A DNA stretch of 5,186 bases from Desulfurococcales archaeon. Its GTDB lineage: Archaea > Thermoproteota > Thermoprotei_A > Sulfolobales > Desulfurococcaceae. The notes beneath the pieces are model-generated. The model was given only the letters and a program-made list of their open reading frames with translations, was not told the origin of the DNA and made no database searches. A program made the position numbers and the translations under genes. The stretch lies in assembly GCA_015521265.1 (NCBI GenBank), contig WAON01000173.1:1-5186 (forward strand). Reading direction: 5' to 3'. This document shows positions 1-4,606 of this stretch, piece by piece. Numbering within the stretch: the stretch's first letter is position 1; each line of letters starts with the position of its first letter.

Positions 1-247
1 CTTCAATAGATTTTAGCTCGTTGATACAGCCAATTATATTCTTATTTATTGACAATATATGGTAGTAATCATTGACACCTGCCTCTATTGTTATGTATAA
101 TATATCGCTATACTCCACGATAACTTCGTCAATTTCAATTGGCGAAACAAGTTCTCTTGAAAATACTATTTCACCTTTAAGGATTGCATTAGTTCTAAAA
201 GGTATGCTACGCAGTAGCTCCTCAGCAGCTTCACTAAGTGCAGGCAA
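1..247 (-). CDS. Unrecognised protein, N-terminal part (runs off the left edge)
   Basis: I do not recognise this protein. A frame on the minus strand stays open from 316 to the window edge. Its translation looks like real coding sequence, with mixed charged and hydrophobic residues (for example SEAAEELLRSIPFRTNAIL, then an acidic stretch with IEIDEVIVEYSD). The opposite strand in the same place gives only a serine-rich shadow. The frame has no ATG or GTG near its beginning. I chose TTG at 247 because the sequence GGGGATGAT (262-254) lies 6 nt before it and fits the archaeal ribosome-binding consensus at 7 of 9 positions, with spacing like that of neighbouring genes. About 82 residues are visible, with no transmembrane segment and one cysteine. 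It lies 93 nt after the MinD-type ATPase gene on the same strand, so it could be the last visible member of the cluster or have its own promoter. The frame is fairly sure, the start less so, and the function unknown. Confidence 0.65.
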   Translation of the reverse strand, partial: MPALSEAAEELLRSIPFRTNAILKGEIVFSRELVSPIEIDEVIVEYSDILYITIEAGVNDYYHILSINKNIIGCINELKSIE

Positions 248-253
248 AATATT

Positions 254-262
254 ATCATCCCC
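254..262 (-). promoter_or_regulatory. Ribosome-binding site deciding the TTG start at 247
   Basis: On the minus strand GGGGATGAT precedes the TTG codon at 247 with a 6-nt spacer (AATATT). It matches the archaeal ideal GGAGGTGAT at 7 of 9 positions. Because the frame lacks an ATG or GTG here, this site is the main argument for the start. An alternative is an unusual ATT or ATA start further upstream, where no such site is seen. Confidence 0.5.
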
Positions 263-340
263 GGGATAAACATTCTTTAACCCTATCTTTATTATTTCGT
301 TGATATTAATACTTAACTATTCAATACGGTTGTTGTATAT

Positions 341-1084
341 TCATGCACGTATTATTCCTTTGAGTATATGTATTATTTTCCCATAAAATTGGGAAGAACG
401 CAAGGCTTCTAAATTTCCGATTAACCCATCTATGTTATTATAGTATGGTATTGAGCCTAGGTATTTTACATTGTATTTTTCAGCGATTTTTAATAGTTTA
501 CTATTATTAGACATGTTTTCGACTAATCCTGTGATCTTATAATTGCCTTCAATAAGTACTTTCAATAACTTCTCAACGCTTCTAATTGCGAGGGGGCTTG
601 GCGTCGCTACTACTAATGGCTCAATCCTACTCGGGAGGTATGTTAGTAGGTTTAATTGTGGATCACTTAAACCGGGGGGTGTGTCTATGAATAAATAGTC
701 TAGTTCTCCCCAGCGAGTAATTGCTAGTATCTCGAGGAAGGCATCGTTGATAGCACTTCCTCGTAGGGGGGTAGGGTTTTCGCCAGTGTATATTGCTAGT
801 GTCATATATTTTATTCCGTGTATTATCGGAGGTATAACTCCTTTTTCTTCAACGGGCTGAATAGATGCGGGATCTATTCCTAGAACTATATGTGTTGACG
901 GATTAGTGAAGTCTAGGTCTAGGAGTCCTACTTTCAGTTTTTTATCTGCTCCTGCTAGTGCTAGGAGTGTTGATAATAGTGTTTTACCCACGCCACCCTT
1001 ACTACTCATTACTGGTACTATGTGTTTTACTCCAGCTAAGCGTTGGGGTATTACTAGCAGTCTAGGATCACTTTGGGTGTTCAT
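341..1084 (-). CDS. hypB: MinD/Mrp-type ATPase, probable archaeal HypB (nickel loading of HypA)
   Basis: Cytoplasmic P-loop ATPase of the SIMIBI class, 247 residues. It shows a deviant Walker A motif KGGVGKT at 29-35 (with the first lysine, K29, of the MinD/ParA signature), an LLDLDF segment at 54-59, a Walker B IDTPPG at 133-138, and VENMS at 188-192, typical of the Mrp/NBP35 branch. Mrp/NBP35 Fe-S carriers have a CxxC shortly after VENMS. Here that stretch is replaced and the whole protein has no cysteine, so a cluster-scaffold role is unlikely. The start overlaps the end of hypA by 17 nt, implying translational coupling. In Thermococcus a MinD-type ATPase next to HypA serves as the archaeal HypB, binding HypA and raising its nickel affinity in [NiFe]-hydrogenase maturation. 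By analogy I infer that role. It is not the GTPase HypB of bacteria, as no His-rich or CxxCGC nickel motif is present. A generic Mrp-like ATPase is the alternative. The ATPase call is near certain and the HypB role likely. Confidence 0.88.
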   Translation of the reverse strand: MNTQSDPRLLVIPQRLAGVKHIVPVMSSKGGVGKTLLSTLLALAGADKKLKVGLLDLDFTNPSTHIVLGIDPASIQPVEEKGVIPPIIHGIKYMTLAIYTGENPTPLRGSAINDAFLEILAITRWGELDYLFIDTPPGLSDPQLNLLTYLPSRIEPLVVATPSPLAIRSVEKLLKVLIEGNYKITGLVENMSNNSKLLKIAEKYNVKYLGSIPYYNNIDGLIGNLEALRSSQFYGKIIHILKGIIRA

Positions 1085-1472
1085 CGAATACCATCTCCTT
1101 AATACTTATTCCCCTACCAGATTCTATTTCGAAGTCTCTACTTCCGCAACGGGGGCATTTAAAATATGAATAAACGGCTTCGGGTACAAAGTGAATTGCT
1201 TCCCTAATAGACTCGTCTACTTCATTCATTGAAGGCTTCCATTCATAACCGCACCTCTTACATCTTAACACTACTTCTTCATCGACATATTCGATCGATC
1301 CTATTCTCACATTTCTCTCATCGAGTATGTTTTTCAATGCGAAGTCCAGGATCTCCCGATCAATGCTTTGAAGAACGCCTAGCGATATTACTAGTTTTTT
1401 AACCGGCCTACCCTTAGCTTGCTGTTCAATGTATTCAGCGATTGCCTCCGCTAATGCCCATTCATGGACCAC
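1068..1472 (-). CDS. hypA: HypA, nickel metallochaperone for [NiFe]-hydrogenase maturation
   Basis: Small cytoplasmic protein that binds Ni(II) and delivers it to the hydrogenase large-subunit precursor. The 134-residue length suits the family, with the longer zinc domain of archaeal HypA. The N-terminus reads M-V-H-E-W. The HEW motif is the family's nickel site, in which the His imidazole, backbone amides and the N-terminal amine bind nickel. The zinc-binding domain has two CxxC motifs, at 71-74 (CKRC) and 106-109 (CPRC), with the segment HFVPEAVYSYFKCPRCGS between and around the knuckles; this resembles Thermococcus HypA as I remember it. The GTG start at 1472 is supported by GGTGA 6 nt upstream. 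It adds a valine, so His is residue 3 before processing; removal of Met would restore His to position 2. The gene follows elp3 by 16 nt and overlaps its ATPase partner by 17 nt. No hydrogenase structural gene is visible here. Confidence 0.95.
   Translation of the reverse strand: MVHEWALAEAIAEYIEQQAKGRPVKKLVISLGVLQSIDREILDFALKNILDERNVRIGSIEYVDEEVVLRCKRCGYEWKPSMNEVDESIREAIHFVPEAVYSYFKCPRCGSRDFEIESGRGISIKEMVFDEHPK
1091..1098 (-). promoter_or_regulatory. Ribosome-binding site for the MinD-type ATPase, inside hypA
   Basis: On the minus strand GGAGATGG lies 6 nt before the ATG at 1084, within the coding sequence of hypA. It supports that start, and with the 17-nt gene overlap it suggests that the two partner proteins are made from the same message in a coupled fashion. 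Confidence 0.6.
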
Positions 1473-1478
1473 TATACC

Positions 1479-1483
1479 TCACC
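1479..1483 (-). promoter_or_regulatory. Ribosome-binding site deciding the GTG start of hypA
   Basis: GGTGA on the minus strand sits in the 16-nt gap after the elp3 stop codon and 6 nt before the GTG at 1472. It overlaps a second AGGT. No in-frame ATG exists nearby, so this site fixes the N-terminus as Met-Val-His-Glu-Trp. Confidence 0.65.
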
Positions 1484-1488
1484 CGTGT

Positions 1489-2973
1489 TTATCTAAGGTT
1501 TTTATGCATGTATGGGCTATTCATTGGTCTGTAGTATCCAAATCTGCGGTAATAATCTCTAACTCCTACACCGCTTATAATGATCATCTTTCTAGCATCG
1601 TATTCTTCAACCGCTATCCTTTCAGCTTCTAGTAGTAGCCTAGAACCCCAGCCTCGGTGCTGCCATGAATCACCCTTCTCACCCACTGGTAGTTGAAGCC
1701 CGTAAACGTGTAGTTCCCTTATTATTGCCGTATGCTCGTCTATCTCCGGCCTATGAGCTTGACTACTAGGGATCCTCATTCTTAGGAATCCGATGATTAT
1801 ATCGTTTCTTGTATCTTCTACTGCTAGGAACTCCTCGATCCCCCTGCTTGCTTCATATGTTGTCCTCGTGATCTCTACATACTTGGGATCTGGATATCTG
1901 CCGAACTTATAGGCTTGCCTCCCAACTTCCCGGAACCTAATCTCCCTGATCGGTATTCCTTCCTCGATACATTTTTTCTCAACATATTCTCTCAGATTAG
2001 CCTTCCTAGTTCCAGCAGCTACTTCTTGTGCAGGTATATCTCTCCTAATCCTCATTACGCGGACGTATTTGGGTATATACTTGTACATTCTACATATTGT
2101 TTCAATAGCTTTCTCATCATCGTATGGTTTATAGAGTCCCTTCTTCCACCATTCATAGAGTTTTGTCCCAACTACTACTTCAGTCGGGTATATCTTCAAC
2201 ATATCCGGCCTGAAATCCGGGTTTTCGAAGATTTCCCTTATCATTTCAACGTCTCGATCAGGATCGCTACCCGGTAAGCCAAGCATTATGTGGTATACTA
2301 TCTTGAAGCCTGCATCTTTCAGTATCCTCGTAGACTTAACAGTCTCCCTCACACCATGGCCCCGGTTAACCCTCTCTAAGACATCGTCGTAGATCGATTG
2401 TACTCCTAATTCTACGCGTGTAGCACCATAGCTTAGCATTATATCAGCGTGTTCTTCATAGCCGTAATCCGGCCTCGTCTCTATAGTTAGCCCGACACAC
2501 CTATACTTCGCCCTTTCATTTCTAAGCTGTGCACTAACTAGATCCCATTTTCTAGGCGGTTCAGGGCCTGGGAACCTGTTCAGCGCTTCATAGATCATTG
2601 TTATAAACCATTCCTGATACCTCCTCGGTGTTGCGAGGAATGTTCCACCCATAACTATTACTTCGATCTTGGAGGGTCTATGGCCTAGATAAATGTATTG
2701 ACGCAGTCTTTCATGCACCTGCCGATAGGGGTGGAAGCCGTTCCTCCTAGCCCTCCTCAAAGCCGGCTCGTTTCCAAAATAGCTTTTAGGAGCATTCCAT
2801 CCCGGACCGCCGGGGCAGTATGCACAGTTGAAGGGGCAGGGTAGGGGGTGTGTCATTACGGCTATTACTGTAACACCGCTGAGAGCTCTAGTGGGCTTCT
2901 TCATACACAGAGTTTTCTCCATGAAAACACCCTCATACCTACAAGGGTTATTTCCCGCTATCCTTCTACGCAT
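1489..2973 (-). CDS. elp3: Elp3 family tRNA-modifying radical SAM / acetyltransferase
   Basis: Elp3 modifies the wobble uridine U34 of tRNAs toward 5-carboxymethyluridine, using acetyl-CoA and S-adenosylmethionine. Archaea use it without the other Elongator subunits. In the 494-residue frame, KPTRALSG at 26-33 leads into the radical SAM domain. Cys46, Cys50 and Cys53 (CPFNCAYCPGGP) bind a [4Fe-4S] cluster, followed by MGGTF (108-112), IETRPD (164-169) and ELGVQS (188-193). The C-terminal GNAT acetyltransferase domain shows ELHVYG (420-425), the acetyl-CoA loop QHRGWG (438-443) and SGVGVRDYYRRFGY (467-480), with the conserved tyrosines. Both domains are intact. The N-terminal region before KPTR is short compared with the longer archaeal and eukaryotic forms. 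The ATG at 2973, 13 nt after the upstream stop, has a poor ribosome-binding site. An in-frame ATG at 2922 (residue 18) has GAGGGTG 5 nt upstream and may be the true start, giving 477 residues. The coordinates give the longer form. Confidence 0.95.
   Translation of the reverse strand: MRRRIAGNNPCRYEGVFMEKTLCMKKPTRALSGVTVIAVMTHPLPCPFNCAYCPGGPGWNAPKSYFGNEPALRRARRNGFHPYRQVHERLRQYIYLGHRPSKIEVIVMGGTFLATPRRYQEWFITMIYEALNRFPGPEPPRKWDLVSAQLRNERAKYRCVGLTIETRPDYGYEEHADIMLSYGATRVELGVQSIYDDVLERVNRGHGVRETVKSTRILKDAGFKIVYHIMLGLPGSDPDRDVEMIREIFENPDFRPDMLKIYPTEVVVGTKLYEWWKKGLYKPYDDEKAIETICRMYKYIPKYVRVMRIRRDIPAQEVAAGTRKANLREYVEKKCIEEGIPIREIRFREVGRQAYKFGRYPDPKYVEITRTTYEASRGIEEFLAVEDTRNDIIIGFLRMRIPSSQAHRPEIDEHTAIIRELHVYGLQLPVGEKGDSWQHRGWGSRLLLEAERIAVEEYDARKMIIISGVGVRDYYRRFGYYRPMNSPYMHKNLR
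2928..2934 (-). promoter_or_regulatory. Ribosome-binding site for an alternative elp3 start at 2922
   Basis: GAGGGTG on the minus strand lies 5 nt before the in-frame ATG at 2922, the spacing seen at most other starts in the window. The upstream ATG at 2973 has only GGG two to three bases away, so this site favours a protein 17 residues shorter. The conserved part of Elp3 begins after both candidates, so family conservation does not decide between them. Confidence 0.45.
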
Positions 2974-2986
2974 TAACCCATTGTTT

Positions 2987-3769
2987 TTACAGGTGATATG
3001 TCTGGTTTAGCCTATTCTTCAAATACCCTATTAGTGATACCCCTCTCTCAAACTGTTTTTCATCAAAATAAGCTTTTACTACTGGGTAGAGGGGGCTTTC
3101 ACTAGATTTAACAGTTCCCGTTAATCCTAGGTGCTTTGAGAGGAACCCTTCAGGTGTTAGTATATCGATGAATTCCTCCTCGTACTGCTCCGGTATTGGT
3201 ATGTTGTTTACTCTTATTAATCCATGGAGTAGCTCGTGTATAGTTAAATCTAGTATTTCTTCGGGTTTAACGTTTAGGTTAGTGATGGTTGTAGCTACCG
3301 CGTATTCTTCCCCATTATATACTGGTAGGCTTCCGAATAAGCCTTTAAACGGGTTAAGCCCTATAATGATGAATGATTTTTTGAAAACTCTATCGATACC
3401 GAGTATATTCTTAAAAGCTTCTAGAAGCTTCGGCTTAATATTGGGGTATATGTTAGTTATGAGTTTTGATGCAAGTAATTCGAGTTCAGCCTTCAACAAG
3501 TCCCAGCGATAAATATCTATATCGTCAAGTATTTCAAGATACTTCTCGGATTCATAATCACTGCTTAAACCTATTACCGATTCGAAAGCCTTCCTCCACA
3601 AGCCATATTTATCAAGCATCATTCCAACATAGAAGAACTTGGATAATTCTCCAGCATTCAAAACATATAAGTGATCATTCTCGATCAACGAGGGGACATG
3701 ATATAAATCATAAAGCACACCGAGTAAGTAAGCCCTCTTAGAAACAATCACTTCAACCTTTAAAACCAA
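2987..3769 (-). CDS. Putative HExxH zinc metallopeptidase, function unknown
   Basis: I do not recognise the family. This 260-residue protein contains HELLH at 178-182, the zinc-binding and catalytic motif of zincin metallopeptidases, inside a helix-like segment (ILDLTIHELLHGLI). It is preceded by an apparent edge strand (EEYAVATTITNLNV, 154-167), as in this fold. Further along, E198-x3-D202 lies 15 residues after His182, a plausible gluzincin-type third zinc ligand (ExxxD). The N-terminal half is rich in charged helices and tyrosine and shows no known motif. There is no signal peptide or membrane segment, so it should be cytoplasmic, and there is no cysteine. The start is TTG at 3769 with a perfect GGTGAT 5 nt upstream; the ATG inside that site is out of frame and stops after seven codons. 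It is the first gene of the minus-strand cluster, 13 nt before elp3. Peptidase activity is an inference from the motif, and the substrate is unknown. Confidence 0.75.
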   Translation of the reverse strand: MVLKVEVIVSKRAYLLGVLYDLYHVPSLIENDHLYVLNAGELSKFFYVGMMLDKYGLWRKAFESVIGLSSDYESEKYLEILDDIDIYRWDLLKAELELLASKLITNIYPNIKPKLLEAFKNILGIDRVFKKSFIIIGLNPFKGLFGSLPVYNGEEYAVATTITNLNVKPEEILDLTIHELLHGLIRVNNIPIPEQYEEEFIDILTPEGFLSKHLGLTGTVKSSESPLYPVVKAYFDEKQFERGVSLIGYLKNRLNQTYHL

Positions 3770-3774
3770 AATAC

Positions 3775-3780
3775 ATCACC
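3775..3780 (-). promoter_or_regulatory. Ribosome-binding site deciding the TTG start of the HExxH protein
   Basis: A perfect archaeal GGTGAT on the minus strand is 5 nt before TTG at 3769. The ATG that overlaps it (3777-3775) opens another frame that closes after seven codons (MYFGFKG), so TTG is the real start. The next in-frame alternative is a GTG at codon 7, without a comparable site. Confidence 0.7.
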
Positions 3781-3903
3781 CAATACTCTCTAATGAGTCT
3801 AGTTTCTCTCAATTGATACGGGTATATTGAATACGGATTATTATTATTCATTACTAAAATGAAAGTAATAGAGGAATACAGGAATATAAATGATCATCTA
3901 TAC
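3781..3903. promoter_or_regulatory. Divergent intergenic region with probable back-to-back promoters
   Basis: This AT-rich stretch separates the minus-strand cluster from the endonuclease III gene and must carry promoters for both. For the minus strand, a TATA-like CAATATACC (complement of 3821-3829) would place transcription start near 3798, leaving a leader that contains the GGTGAT site. For the plus strand, AATATAAA at 3883-3890 looks most like a TATA box but would start transcription near 3913, too late to include the ribosome-binding site at 3905-3908. A weaker CTAAAATG at 3854-3861 would allow a leader of about 30 nt. The hexamer ATACGG occurs three times at 3816-3905, including the copy at its right border. 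No regulator site or RNA structure is evident. The box assignments are low confidence. Confidence 0.4.
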
Positions 3904-3904
3904 G

Positions 3905-3910
3905 GGTGGG
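3905..3910 (+). promoter_or_regulatory. Ribosome-binding site for the TTG start of endonuclease III
   Basis: GGTGGG lies just before the TTG at 3917; the GGTG core is 8 nt from the start codon. The ATG at 3913 between them is out of frame and closes after three codons (ATG ATT GAC TGA, 3913-3924), so it cannot start the enzyme. Confidence 0.5.
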
Positions 3911-3916
3911 TTATGA

Positions 3917-4606
3917 TTGACTGAGAAACTAGGAGATTTAATACTTGAAAAACTTAGAAAAACCTACAAACTGGACTTATCGGAATTTATAGCGCCTAGG
4001 CTCCGTAGTAAATCCTTGTTCGAGTTTATTATTGGCGTTATGCTTAGCCAGAATACTAGTGATAAGAACGCTATAAGGGCTTATCAGAGACTATTAGCCC
4101 GTTATGGTAACCCCCTCAAACCTGTTGAAATATTGAAGCGGGGTATCGGGGACTTAATGGATGCTATAAAGCCTGCGGGAATGTATAGGGTCAGGGCTAG
4201 GAATATTTATGAGTTAGCGAAGCTATTCGCTGAGCCGGGCTTCGAGGAAGAGATCAAGGAGAAGATTGAGAAGGCTGGAGTCGAGGAGGGTAGGAGGATA
4301 CTAATGTCGCTGCCGGGGATAGGCGTTAAATCAGCCGATGTAATATTGTCCCAGTACTTCGGTAAAAAGACTTTCCCGGTTGATACTCATATTCGACGAA
4401 TAACTAATAGGCTCGGATACATTAAATCGAATAATTACATGGTATTATCGAAGTGGTGGATGGAGAATACATCGCCGGAAAACTATGTAGAACTACACCT
4501 ATTACTAATAACCCATGGGAGGAGGACTTGCAGGGCTAGAAACCCCCTATGTAATAAATGCCCTATAAGGGAGCTATGCCGCTATGGTGGTGGTCGTGGA
4601 GCCTAG
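3917..4606 (+). CDS. nth: Endonuclease III, DNA glycosylase / AP lyase
   Basis: Base-excision repair enzyme that removes oxidised pyrimidines such as thymine glycol and cuts the strand at the resulting abasic site. The 229-residue length is usual for the family. Motifs in order are MLSQNTSDKNA (42-52), the helix-hairpin-helix LPGIGVKSADVIL (132-144) with the catalytic lysine K138, and VDTHIRR (155-161) with the catalytic aspartate D156. A C-terminal [4Fe-4S] site of the exact pattern C-x6-C-x2-C-x5-C follows at C205, C212, C215 and C221. The lysine indicates a bifunctional glycosylase/lyase and argues against a MutY-like or thymine-mismatch (MIG-type) enzyme, where this position differs. The TTG start is the only usable one before the conserved region and has GGTGGG upstream. 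The gene is divergent from the minus-strand cluster, and its last 23 nt overlap the next plus-strand gene, suggesting co-transcription with it. Exact damage preference cannot be read from the sequence. Confidence 0.95.
   Translation: MTEKLGDLILEKLRKTYKLDLSEFIAPRLRSKSLFEFIIGVMLSQNTSDKNAIRAYQRLLARYGNPLKPVEILKRGIGDLMDAIKPAGMYRVRARNIYELAKLFAEPGFEEEIKEKIEKAGVEEGRRILMSLPGIGVKSADVILSQYFGKKTFPVDTHIRRITNRLGYIKSNNYMVLSKWWMENTSPENYVELHLLLITHGRRTCRARNPLCNKCPIRELCRYGGGRGA

Noticed and set aside
72..269. Plus-strand frame of 65 codons
   Set aside because: Serine-rich, low-complexity translation lying antisense to a better coding frame on the minus strand; it has no supporting ribosome-binding site.
248..340. 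Possible terminator or promoter between the ATPase gene and the left-edge gene
   Set aside because: No run of T on the minus strand and no stem-loop is seen, and the AT-rich TATA-like stretches are too weak to call; nothing definite is present in these 93 nt.
341..1084. Interpretation as a cell-division MinD or Fe-S carrier Mrp
   Set aside because: There is no C-terminal amphipathic membrane helix typical of MinD, and no cysteine for Fe-S binding; coupling to hypA points to the HypB role.
906..1169. Plus-strand frame of 87 codons
   Set aside because: It is antisense to the Walker A region of the MinD-type ATPase and the end of hypA, both with clear motifs; the translation is serine-rich.
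1429..1632. Plus-strand frame of 67 codons
   Set aside because: It lies antisense to the start of hypA and the GNAT end of elp3 and shows no protein-like features.
1915..2277. Plus-strand frame of 120 codons
   Set aside because: It is wholly antisense to the conserved middle of elp3; its aromatic- and proline-rich composition is a reverse-complement shadow.
2828..3010. Plus-strand frame of 60 codons
   Set aside because: It is antisense to the radical SAM cluster motif of elp3 and has no independent support.
3168..3741. Two overlapping plus-strand frames (3168-3512 and 3466-3741)
   Set aside because: Both are antisense to the HExxH gene, which has a perfect ribosome-binding site and a coherent protein; these translations are serine-rich shadows.
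3809..3816. TCAATTGA palindrome as an operator
   Set aside because: An 8-base palindrome in AT-rich DNA is expected by chance, and no second copy or larger dyad surrounds it.
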